Below are positions 55,143-64,000 of a DNA stretch of 64,000 nt, piece after piece. A program made the position numbers and the translations under genes. The first letter of the stretch is position 1, and the number at the start of each line of letters is the position of its first letter. The stretch spans positions 122,090,235 through 122,154,234 of the forward strand of contig OX328132.1 in assembly GCA_946811695.1 (NCBI GenBank). The letters are read 5' to 3'. Source of the DNA: Gonocerus acuteangulatus. Lineage: Eukaryota; Arthropoda; Insecta; Hemiptera; Coreidae. The notes below the pieces were generated by a model, which worked only from the letters and a program-made list of their open reading frames with translations, was not told the origin of the DNA and made no database searches.

Positions 55143-56115
55143 AGATGAGATAAACCGGTATATGGTGCAATATTATTAGGTGTAGATGAGATAAACCGAG
55201 ATATGGTGCAATATTATTAGGTGTAGATGAGATAAACCGAGATATGGTGCAATATTATTAGTTGTAGAAGAGATAAATCGAGATATGGTGCAATATTATT
55301 AGTTGTAGAAGAGATAAATCGAGATATGGTGCAATATTATTAGTTTTAGGTGAGATAAACCTAGCTATGGTTTAATATTATTAGTTGTAGAGGAGATATA
55401 CCGAGCTATGTTGCAATATTATTAGCTTTAGTTGAGATAAACCTAGTTATGGTGCAATACTATTAGTTGTAGATGGGATAAACCGAGCTATGGTGCAATA
55501 CTATTAGTTGTAAATGAGATAACCCGAGCCATGGTGCAATATTATTAGTTATAGATGAAAAAACCGAGCTATGGTGCAATACTATTAGTTGTAGATGGGA
55601 TAAACCGAGCTATGGTGCAATACTATTAGTTGTAAATGAGATAACCCGAGCCATGGTGCAATATTATTAGTTGTAGATGAAAAAACCGAGCTATGGTGCA
55701 ATACTATTAGTTGTAGATGGGATAAACCGAGCTATGGTGCAATACTATTAGTTGTAGATGGGATAAACCGAGCTATGGTGCAATACTATTAGTTGTAAAT
55801 GAGATAACCCGAGCCATGGTGCAATATTATTAGTTGTAGATGAAAAAACCGAGCTATGGTGCAATACTATTAGTTGTAGATGGGATAAACCGAGCTATGG
55901 TGCAATACTATTAGTTGTAAATGAGATAACCCGAGCCATGGTGCAATATTATTAGTTGTAGATGAAAAAGCCGAGCTATGGTGCAATACTATTAGTTGTA
56001 GATGGGATAAACCGAGCTATGGTGCAATACTATTAGTTGTAAATGAGATAACCCGAGCCATGGTGCAATATTATTAGTTGTAGATGAAAAAACCGAGCTA
56101 TGGTGCAATATTATT
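55143..56115. repeat. 41-bp satellite with a trimeric higher-order unit
   Basis: Monomers read AGATGAGATAAACCGAGATA, then TGGTGCAATATTATTAG. From about 55460 three variants alternate in fixed order: GATGGGATAAACCGAGCTAT; AATGAGATAACCCGAGCCAT; and GATGAAAAAACCGAGCTATG. Together they give a unit of about 122 bp. An extra first-type monomer near 55735 breaks the order once. Diverged monomers lie at the left. Confidence 0.95.
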
Positions 56116-56660
56116 TCATCTGACATATAGGAAACAGTTACATCGGTGTGATCCTACGATTTGTAAAGCGGATGATACTGCGAAGACCGACAAGATTCAG
56201 TCCATCGTGTCTGCTCCAGAGTAGCGAGTGGCAGTAGTATCAATAAACATTGATATAAACTAATAAATATTAATCTAAACTAATAAACATTTTATGCAAA
56301 CACAATAAGGTGACGCAGCTCCTGCGAGTCGGACTTCTCACAAGTGAATAGGTGGTGTTCGAAAATAACGAGATGAGGGTTAATAATTTTTTTCTTTAAT
56401 TTTTTTTTTCGTCATAAAAAATGTGAACAAAGATGAACAGAGTAAATAATAATAAAAAGTATATATGTATATATTATAGGGAACAAAAAATAAAAATTTA
56501 CAACAAGTCAAATAATGGTTAAGTTTCAGCTAAGTAAACTAGCCGAAAATCTATCATTTGGAGGTTTCGGCATGTTCTTTAGCAGCCATCTTCAAATGTC
56601 TAGACCATGGATGGTGACCAAAGATACATGTTGGGTGACCATAAGGTAATGATTGTTACT
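56116..56660. other. Unassigned; Rep1 end motif near 56308-56335
   Basis: GACGCAGCTCCTGCGAGTCG is the only recognised landmark. Confidence 0.4.
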
Positions 56661-56760
56661 ACTAAAGAAGGCTACCGAAGTCAAAGCCGAAACGTCTTAA
56701 TTATGGTCAATTTTATGACTTCTTACCACCTCAACGGCTAACTATTTGCAACTCATAATT
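56660..56760 (+). ncRNA. Degenerate hammerhead-like motif of a Penelope-like end
   Basis: CTAAAGA with a GGCT/AGCC stem is followed by GAAACGTC. The first core segment lacks the conserved G of CTGANGA. The downstream ACCACCTCAACGGCTAACTA is shared with the motif at 49430. Confidence 0.45.
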
Positions 56761-57237
56761 GTAATTTTTCACTCAGTACACAATTTCTATGTAATTCATA
56801 TTCAAGTTTATAAATAATTTACAGTTAGTTATATTTTATTTATATATTTTTTTAAATGATTTTATTTATATTATTTCAATGTAATATTAGATTTTGGACG
56901 AAACTATGGACTAGTTTCTCGTCACTAGTCTAAAAAATGAGCATATATTAAATTATTAAATTGGATATCATAAATGAGATTTCATACATAGTAAAAATAA
57001 ATATATCCGAGCATTATGTATGATTGAGAGCAATGTTCTTTGCATTATGATTTCCAATATTTTGCCCATCAGGAATTTGCCTAACTTTAATGGATGGGTT
57101 GTAAAATATAATAGCAAAGTGGTTGCAAATGTTTTGTTTTCATGAATTCAGTTAACCCTAAGGTTATGAATATGACACATAAAGTAACCATTTTAATTTT
57201 CTTATAAAAATAATAATTAATTATTGTTGATACTATC
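56761..57237. other. No feature recognised
   Basis: AT-rich sequence between the ribozyme-like motif and the 63-bp repeat, with no frame or repeat that I can name. Confidence 0.4.
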
Positions 57238-57540
57238 TTGGCTGTAAATAGTCTTAACTAGGCTAGAAAACTATCTTGGCTATAAATAGTATTATGTAGG
57301 TTAGAGAATATATTACGATGGCTATTGATTGCATTATATTGGCTATAAATAGTATTATGTAGGCTAGAGAATATATTACGATGGCTATTGATTGCATTAT
57401 ATTGGCTATAAATAGTATTATGTAGGTTAGAGAAAGCATTACAAAAGCAATTGGTTGCATTATACTGACTAGAAACAATATTATGTAGGCTAAAGAATAC
57501 ATTAATATGGCTATTGATTGCATTACATTGACTATAAGAG
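57238..57540. repeat. 63-bp tandem repeat, about four units
   Basis: The unit reads GGCTATAAATAGTATTATGT, then AGG(C/T)TAGAGAATATATTACG, then ATGGCTATTGATTGCATTAT. The period is a multiple of three, which keeps the minus strand open for 86 codons without meaning. Confidence 0.9.
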
Positions 57541-57585
57541 CTTTTTTATTTTTATTTTTTTAAGGCAATGCAACCACGCATTTTT

Positions 57586-57893
57586 GATTAGCTCTATGAT
57601 GAGTAAAAAGGACAAGAAGCTACAAGCCATTGCTCTATGATGAGTGATAGGACAAGAAGCTACAAGCCATTGCTCTATGATGAGTAATAGGACAAGAAGC
57701 TACAAGCCATTGCTCTATGATGAGTGATAAGACAAGAAGCTACAAGCCATTGCTCTATGATGAGTAATAGGACAAGAAGCTACAAGCCATTGCTCTATGA
57801 TGAGTGATAGGACAAGAAGCTACAAGCCACGGCTCTATGATGAGTAATAGGACAAGAAGCTACAAGCCATTGCTCTACAAGCCAATTGGTGAG
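57586..57893. repeat. 40-bp tandem repeat, about seven units
   Basis: The unit TGCTCTATGATGAGTGATAG, then GACAAGAAGCTACAAGCCAT repeats. Two monomer variants (GTGATAG and GTAATAG) alternate, giving an 80-bp dimer. Confidence 0.95.
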
Positions 57894-58374
57894 AGTTCTT
57901 TATTTATTTATAAGAGTAAATTGTAAAGAAGTGGTATATTTGTGGAATGGATTATGCCCCTGAGAGTAGATCTTCAATGATTGGTTAGTATTCTCCGGGG
58001 GGGGGGGGGGGGGGGGGGGAAGGACTGTCGCCCCTCCAATTCACGCTGTGAATAATTTAAAAAGCAAAGGGAGATTCACCACTCCTAGTTGGAAGATGGT
58101 TTGATTTTAACTTGATTGTTTATTTCATTTCTTTATTGGCGGGGGGGGGGGGGGAGGTGTTAATTTTTTGACAAACTACATTTAATTGATAACTCTTAAA
58201 ACATATCAATATTAATTGTGATCCAAAATTAAAATTATAAACCATAACTAAAGAACGGGAAGATAGATATAGAAAATATACGTATCATTTTATAGCTAAA
58301 GAAAATATACTTGTCATACAAAAACAAAATACGAAAAAAATATTAAAATTTTAACGTACATTTATAATTTACTC
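57894..58374. other. Unassigned; long G runs at 57999-58019 and 58141-58154
   Basis: Two uninterrupted G tracts are the only notable features. Confidence 0.5.
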
Positions 58375-58556
58375 AGAATTAGAATCGTGGGATTCAATTC
58401 AAATATTTTCTAAATTTTTGAAATTCATCTAAACTAAGATGCTTTTGATTTTGGTTACATTTGGAGTAAAGAAAGTATTCGAAAAAAAAAATTATCAGTG
58501 GACATGAAAAGTTATCGGATATTCGTATATTTTCGTAAATATCTCGAAAACATCTC
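58375..58556 (+). mobile_element. Rep1 internal fragment
   Basis: TAGAATCGTGGGATTCAATT to AATATCTCGAAAACATCTCG matches the Rep1 body. Confidence 0.7.
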
Positions 58557-58900
58557 GATGAAAAATAATCATCACTGGAGCACCACCTCTTTCCGTTTGT
58601 TTGTTTAAAAATAAAAGATATATATATACAAAAAAAAAAAAAAAAGGAAAAAAAGAAATATGATAATTCAAAATTATAAATTTTTTATTATGATAAAATA
58701 GAAATAACTTAATTGATTAATTCACTTATCAAGGAGAATTGTCTGAAGAAGATTCGTCAATACTGTCTTCCTCGTCATGAGTAAGAGGAAAATGATCCTT
58801 AAGATATTCATTTACGTCCTCAGGTAAATGTCTTGAGCTTTTTCGAGGAACTGGACGTCCACTACTGAACACAGGATCTGAAGATAGGAGCTAGCTCCGA
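58557..58900 (-). pseudogene. 3' end of an unidentified element with a short acidic coding tail
   Basis: On the minus strand an open stretch of about 50 codons (58888-58729) ends with RPVPRKSSRHLPEDVNEYL, then KDHFPLTHDEEDSIDESSSD and a stop. The non-coding part 58556-58700 is shared with 1131-1310, so this is probably the end of a dispersed transposon. I do not recognise the protein. Confidence 0.4.
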
Positions 58901-58972
58901 AATAAATCTTATATATTTATTTTTCAGCTCGATTTTCTACCGAAAAATTGTCTATAGTTTCTGATGTCTTTA

Positions 58973-59123
58973 TTCCTCGCTTCCTCAGCCTCCAGCCTCG
59001 GAGAATTGTCCCAAAGCAAGTATTCCTCGCTTCCTCAGCCTCCAGCCTCGGAGAATTGTCCCAAAGCAAGTATTCCTCGCTTCCTCAGCCTCTTTGGAGA
59101 ATTGCCCCAAAGCAAGTATTGAC
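58973..59123. repeat. 50-bp tandem repeat, two and a half units
   Basis: TTCCTCGCTTCCTCAGCCTC, then CAGCCTCGGAGAATTGTCCC, then AAAGCAAGTA repeats, with the last unit shortened. Confidence 0.95.
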
Positions 59124-59219
59124 TGTCGAATAATTAAAGGAGCCAACACAGCCACTAAATGAATCATTAAAATACATAAATAATATTAACACCGTGTAGA
59201 AGGCAAACTTTAGATGTAA

Positions 59220-59600
59220 TGCTGAAATTATCAGTTTAGATTATGAAATTTAGTGCAAAATATTTTGTGTGATTTCTAAGGTCAAGTTAATTAACCAGCA
59301 GAATTCGCATACTAAAACATTTTTTTGGGGCGAAATGTACGCGAGTAAATCGCAAGGTTTACGTGTTTGCGTTCATAGACTTTTATGTAGGTATATCTTG
59401 TAGGGAAACGAATAAAACCATTTTTATAGCTATATCTGAAACGGTTTTCGAAAGGCATGAATTCAAACTAGTTTTGCCAACTAATTTATAGTTCGGGTAC
59501 TTATAAACGATGGATTCATTTGAAATTTTTTCACAAACTACGATATTTAAATTATGGTTACGTTCAGAGTTAAAGATTAACCCATTCATATCTAATGACC
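59220..59600 (+). mobile_element. Rep1 copy, diverged
   Basis: GGTCAAGTTAATTAACCAGC, GGGGCGAAATGTACGCG and GGTTACGTTCAGAGTTAA follow the Rep1 order, with more changes than in the other copies. Confidence 0.7.
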
Positions 59601-59871
59601 CGAGGCGCCCCTCCACGTTGTGGAAAATGTAGCTAAATCATCGCCGTTCTCTACCTGTTAATAAATTGTAAAATCTATGAGAAACAAAGAAGAGAAGCAC
59701 AGCCATCAGATAGAATTGACGAAATATTTGCGAATCATCACAAACAGATCAATAAGGTATTCGAATTTTCAACGTCAAGTGAAATAAAAAATAATATCTA
59801 TATTTTTAGATATTACTTAAAAATAAATACATAATCAATTATGTGACTCCATAACAAATATAAACTAAATA
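59601..59871. other. No feature recognised
   Basis: AT-rich sequence between a diverged Rep1 copy and the Tigger-like element. Confidence 0.4.
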
Positions 59872-60795
59872 CAGTAGAACTTGGATAATTCGAACCCCTA
59901 GGGACCAATAAAAAAGTTCGAATTATCCGAAATTCGATTTACAAAAGTTTTTGAAAATAAAGGGCTTAAAAATCGAACTTCATATTTTCACATTTTTTAA
60001 TTAAAAAAAATACATTTTATTTAAAGAAAAACAAACATTTCATGAATTGATGATTACGTACATAAGTAATAAATACTTTATCAAAAAAGTAAAAGTCTAT
60101 TGTTTTGAAAAAAAGTCATTTTCATGGGCAAGAATTTTTTTCTTTATTTTTCAGGTAAGTTGATAAAGAGTTAGGAGGAATTCCAAAGTCCTTGTCAATT
60201 TCAGATGTTTTCATTATTCCTTTTACAACTTCTTTAATCGCAGCTATTTTCTCTGACAACGTTAAGGTTTTAAATCTTCTAGGCTTTGACGTCTTAAATC
60301 TACAACTCACAGAACTGCACTGTACACCAGAAATTCAAGGCACAAAAAAATACAACAGATGTAGGCACTGACTGATTTATAACTGAATAAGAAATGAATA
60401 TCCGAAGGATGGTGGGAGGGAATTCTAGGATAAAAATACAGGATGTAACTATAACAAACCCCTGGAAGGGAGGAAGCGCGACCCACCACATTGCAGAACT
60501 CCTAGAGTCCAAGAACTAGACAATGAGACCGCCGCGCTTCTTGTCCCGGAACCCCTACATCCGTATCTTACTATCTGCCGGCAGAATATTCTCACAAGAT
60601 TTAAGATCGACCGCCTCTCTGTCCACTTCCCATTGGAGGCACAGACTCGTAGAAAATTCGAATTATCCAAAATTTTATTCGAATTAACCACGATTTTTAT
60701 ACATTGGTTATGCCCTAAATTCTAGGGACCGAGAGAAATATTCGAATTAAAGACGATTTCGAATTATCGAAGTTCGAATTATCCATGTTCCACTG
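59872..60795 (-). mobile_element. Tigger/pogo-like transposon, internally deleted
   Basis: The left end CAGTAGAACTTGGATAATTC (59872-) and the inverted right end CAGTGGAACATGGATAATTC (60795 leftwards) are imperfect terminal inverted repeats of the Tigger type. TA precedes the left end; the right flank has AA. The element is 924 bp, far below the 2-3 kb of an autonomous copy. It keeps only the N-terminal coding part. GTTCGAATTATC-type motifs recur subterminally on both sides. Confidence 0.85.
60122..60310 (-). pseudogene. Tigger/CENP-B-type N-terminal DNA-binding domain fragment
   Basis: The frame of 62 codons begins MSCRFKTSKPRRFKTLTLSE, then KIAAIKEVV, KTSEIDKDFGIPPNSLSTYL and KNKEK. This is the psq/CENP-B_N helix-turn-helix that binds the transposon ends, where family members read LTLxEKxxAIxxxExG...IAKxFGIPxSTLSTxLKNK. 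The frame ends four residues after KNKEK at TGA, and the DDE catalytic domain is absent, so the element could at most bind and not cut. It may be mobilised by a full-length relative elsewhere. Confidence 0.8.
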
Positions 60796-60944
60796 AATTT
60801 AAATCATATCAAAAATATCATAAACATTAAAATTGAAAATAAAATAAACTAAAATTAAAATCACCCGAAATAATAACCTTCAACTCCATTCCCCCATCTT
60901 TCTGGTTAATTTCGCGCAACGCCAATAGAATCAATTAAACCAAT

Positions 60945-62716
60945 ACACATCTCTAATCCTGTGTTTAATGACCTCATAGTGGTTGACGACACATTAAACA
61001 AATACACATCTATAATCCTGTGTTTAATGACCTCATAGTGGTTGACGACACATTATACAAATACACATCTATAGTCCTGTGTTTAATGACCTCATAGTGG
61101 TTGACGACACATTAAACAAATACACATCTATAGTCCTGTGTTTAATGACCTCATAGTGGTTGACGACACATTAAACAAATATACATCTATAGTCCTGTGT
61201 TTAATGACCTCATAGTGGTTGACGACACATTAAACAAATACACATCTATAGTCCTGTGTTTAATGACCTCAGAGTGGTTGACGACACATTAAACAAATAC
61301 ACATCTATAGTCCTGTGTTTAATGACCTCATAGTGGTTGACGACACATTAAACAAATATACATCTATAGTCCTGTGTTTAATGACCTCATAGTGGTTGAC
61401 GACACATTAAACAAATACACATCTATAGTCCTGTGTTTAATGACCTCATAGTGGTTGACGACACATTAAACAAATACACATCTATAGTCCTGTGTTTAAT
61501 GACCTCATAGTGGTTGACGACACATTAAACAAATACACATCTATAGTCCTGTGTTTAATGACCTCATAGTGGTTGACGACACATTAAACAAATACACATC
61601 TATAGTCCTGTGTTTAATGACCTCATAGTGGTTGACGACACATTAAACAAATACACATCTATAGTCCTGTGTTTAATGACCTCATAGTGGTTGACGACAC
61701 ATTAAACAAATACACATCTATAGTCCTGTGTTTAATGACCTCATAGTGGTTGACGACACATTAAACAAATACACATCTATAGTCCTGTGTTAAATGACCT
61801 GATAGTGGTTGACGACACATTAAACAAATACACATCTATAGTCCTGTGTTTAATGACCCCATAGATGTTGACGACACATTAAACAAATACAGATCTATAG
61901 TCCTGTGTTTAATGACCTCATAGTGGTTGACGACACATTAAACCAATACACATTTCTAATCGTGTGTTTAATGACCTCATAGTGGTTGATGACACATTAA
62001 ACAAATACAGATCTATAGACCTGTGTTTAATGACCTCATAGTGGTTGACGACACATTAAACAAATACACATCTTTAGTCCTGTGTTTAATGACCTGATAG
62101 TGGTTGACGACACATTAAACAAATACACATCTATAGTCCTGTGTTAAATGACCTGATAGTGGTTGACGACACATTAAACAAATACACATCTATAGTCCTG
62201 TGTTTAATGACCCCATAGTTGTTGACGACACATTAAACAAATACAGATCTATAGTCCTGTGTTTAATGACCTCATAGTGGTTGACGAGACATTAAACAAA
62301 TACACATCTCTAATCCTGTGTTTAATGACCTCATAGTGGTTGACGACACATTAAACCAATACACATTTCTAATCGTGTGTTTAATGACCTCATAGTGGTT
62401 GATGACACATTAAACAAATACACATCTATAGTCCTGTGTTTAATGACCTCATAGTGGTTGACGACACATTAAACAAATACACATCTATAGTCCTGTGTTT
62501 AATGACCTCATAGTGGTTGACGACACATTAAACAAATACCTATCTATAGTCCTGTGTTTAATGAACCAATAGTGGTTGACGACACATTAAACAAATACAC
62601 ATCTATAGTCCTGTGTTTAATGACCTCATAGTGGTTGACGACACATTAAACAAATACACATCTATAGTCCTGTGTTTAATGACCTCATAGTGGTTGACGA
62701 GACATTAAACAAATAA
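60945..62716. repeat. 59-bp satellite, about 30 units
   Basis: The unit ACAAATACACATCTATAGTC, then CTGTGTTTAATGACCTCATA, then GTGGTTGACGACACATTAA is 59 bp. Units in the left and centre are almost identical. Between about 61790 and 62400, variants (ACCTGATAG, ACCCCATAG, AAACCAATAC...TTTCTAATCG) recur in the same order about 355 bp apart, showing a block of six monomers duplicated together. Confidence 0.95.
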
Positions 62717-62778
62717 ATAATAATAAAAAAAAAAAAGAGTTAAATATGCATATCTGTAGTTTTAATTTAAACACGTAA

Positions 62779-62980
62779 GCCATAACGGGTACCGGAGGCC
62801 TGGTTGCCGCGAGTGTTAAGGCGGGAGCACATAACACTCCTTACCAAGGACTGTGAGTTCGATTCCCACCTACGCGTGGTGGCTATTCTTTGGAAAAAAT
62901 AGATCAGCCCTATCCTGAGAAAGGGATGGTAACCTATAGATAACCCGTCCAAAAATGTTGAGTTAATTATATTATTATAA
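62779..62980 (+). mobile_element. tRNA(Leu/Ser)-like SINE (SINE-C)
   Basis: A box in GTTGCCGCGAGTGTTAAGGC and B box AGTTCGATTCC (62856-62866) are separated by a long variable-arm-like region, as in leucine or serine tRNAs. The T stem GTGAG/CCCAC pairs with one mismatch. The body GTGGTGGCTATTC, then GGTAACCTATAGATAACCC matches 6062-6145. No poly(A) tail follows directly. An intact tRNA cloverleaf cannot be formed. Confidence 0.65.
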
Positions 62981-63270
62981 TAAATTACTGACATCAAAGT
63001 GAAACGTTGTAACAAATTTAATTTCCGTCCGAGTTAAGAATGATATGACTCATCAAAACTGCGCTAGCGAACATAAACCGTGGCTTAATCCTTGACTCGA
63101 GACCGATTTAGAACTTATAAACTCTTATTGCAACGGATCAATATGTATCACTCTTGCTAAAGAATTATCAAGAGAAGTAGAATAGAATGTAAAAAGTGTT
63201 TAATTTTTTAATAATTAAATTCTATACACATATTCTAGTTATATTTGAGTCCGTATATATATCGTGTGTA

Positions 63271-63332
<62 letters not shown>

Positions 63333-63474
63333 TATATGAGTCAGTTAACAGGATGCATGCCAGAGTAGTTATTTGCCAATACCAGTCGTAATTTTTGTTC
63401 ATTTCAACAAAACTCGGTATTCGTTGTGGTCGAATGAAGAAAAAAATGTGTTGGAAAAATAAAATAAATAGGTT
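62981..63474. other. Unassigned; (TA)n at 63272-63326
   Basis: Only the TA microsatellite is notable; the frame across it on the minus strand is an artefact of the repeat. Confidence 0.5.
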
Positions 63475-63640
63475 CATTAGGAGGGGGGGGGCTAACTCCG
63501 GACCTAAATTAATAATTTGCGCATACCGATCGTAATTTCTGTTATATTCTAACGAAACGCTGTGTATACTTCCTGGATATCTAATAAGGAAGAAGTGTTG
63601 TAAAAATGAACTAAATCGGTCTTTTGGAAGGGCGGGGGTT
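63475..63640 (+). repeat. Diverged copy of 33825-33965
   Basis: GGTTCATTAGGAGGGGGG, then GATATCTAATAAGGAAG-type sequence and AAAATGAACTAAATC follow the order seen after the last 33310-33855 unit. Confidence 0.7.
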
Positions 63641-64000
63641 ACTTTGTACCATGGGCGTAAATGAGGGGGGGGCTGCAACCCCCCCCCCCCCCCCCCCCCG
63701 AATTTTTGAGTTGATCAGTAAAAATCTTTCATAAACCCTTAAAAATAAATGAAATAAGATCACTTAGTTCATAAAAAATATTTTATTTTGGGCGTAATAG
63801 CGTTTTAGTTGGTTAAAACTATTCCAAGTTCTAAACTGTTAGTATTCCATAGCCCGGAAATGGTCTCAGCCCCCCTCCCCGAAATTTTCGCGGGAGTCGT
63901 GGGTTCGAGTCATACATGTGGCAGATTGAATTAGATAATTCCAGGTAATTGTTTTGACCCGATTTGACTCTCATAGGAAGTTTCGTAGATCAACTTCGTA
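63641..64000. other. Unassigned; C run at 63679-63699
   Basis: GGGGCTGCAACCCCC resembles the motif near 49730. GTGGGTTCGAGTC near 63900 is B-box-like, but no A box precedes it at tRNA spacing. Confidence 0.4.

Noticed and set aside
57263..57523. Hydrophobic frame on the minus strand resembling a membrane protein
   Set aside because: The period is 63 bp, a multiple of three, so the repeat simply stays open. There is no start context or domain.
57586..57893. Possible CRISPR-like array of 40-bp units
   Set aside because: The whole unit repeats with no variable spacers.
60945..62716. Possible CRISPR array (regular 59-bp repeats)
   Set aside because: The units abut directly with no unique spacers, no cas genes are present and the DNA is eukaryotic. 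It is a satellite.
62783..62880. tRNA-Leu or tRNA-Ser gene
   Set aside because: No acceptor stem can be formed, and the downstream body recurs at 6062 without the head, so it is a SINE.
63235..63678. 147-codon frame on the minus strand
   Set aside because: Its end is YIYIY from a TA microsatellite, and the rest covers G-run repeat sequence with no domain.

Overview
The window is AT-rich, repeat-dominated nuclear DNA of an animal, most likely an arthropod. The evidence is GT-AG introns, tRNA-derived SINEs, several clades of non-LTR retrotransposon, Penelope-like elements with GIY-YIG endonucleases, pogo/Tigger, mariner-like and PIF/Harbinger-like DNA transposons, and at least ten unrelated tandem-repeat families. 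No bacterial operons, CRISPR arrays or rRNA genes are visible. The species cannot be fixed from the sequence. All protein-family assignments are from memory of the families, with no database search.

Host genes are scarce. The best is a chromo shadow domain (HP1-like) gene on the + strand: an exon at 6846-6949 joins in phase to a terminal exon at 11655-11772 across a 4.7 kb intron filled with transposon debris. A second, diverged copy of the terminal exon lies at 3643-3757 inside a duplicated block (about 2690-6360 against 10690-12540). The only other host-like candidate is a GC-rich promoter and first-exon-like segment at 36640-37067.

Layout. 1-12.5 kb: duplicated HP1-like locus, interrupted by a non-LTR retrotransposon (4.37-5.99 kb) and by a TIR element containing a Penelope-like element (8.1-10.5 kb). 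12.6-16.5 kb: nested non-LTR fragments, a SINE with perfect target-site duplications, and a relic of an unrecognised multicopy protein. 17.4-19.6 kb: an irregular satellite hit by two MITEs and a SINE. 21.2-24.1 kb: an interspersed repeat (called Rep1 here) split by a Jockey-like element whose reverse-transcriptase core is repeated seven times in frame. 24.2-26.1 kb: a 17-bp minisatellite split by a PIF/Harbinger-like MITE. 26.2-28.9 kb: Rep1, another reverse transcriptase, a SINE and Rep1 again. 29-34 kb: hAT-like MITE, 46-bp satellite, two Penelope-like endonucleases with hammerhead ribozymes, and a G-rich tandem repeat. 35-37 kb: pogo-like relic, nested MITEs and the GC-rich exon candidate. 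37.7-42.3 kb: two large satellites. 43.5-50.5 kb: mariner-like relics, inverted Penelope-like termini and Rep1. 51.3-54.7 kb: long palindromes and an R2-like retrotransposon with a poly(A) tail. 55-63 kb: four more satellites, a Tigger element and a leucine/serine-tRNA-like SINE.

The most notable observations are eight hammerhead-ribozyme-like motifs tied to Penelope-like elements (five with all core bases intact, two of them lying directly 3' of a GIY-YIG domain), the seven-fold in-frame expansion of the YADD-containing reverse-transcriptase core, the duplicated HP1-like chromo shadow domain, and a near-perfect 336-bp palindrome.
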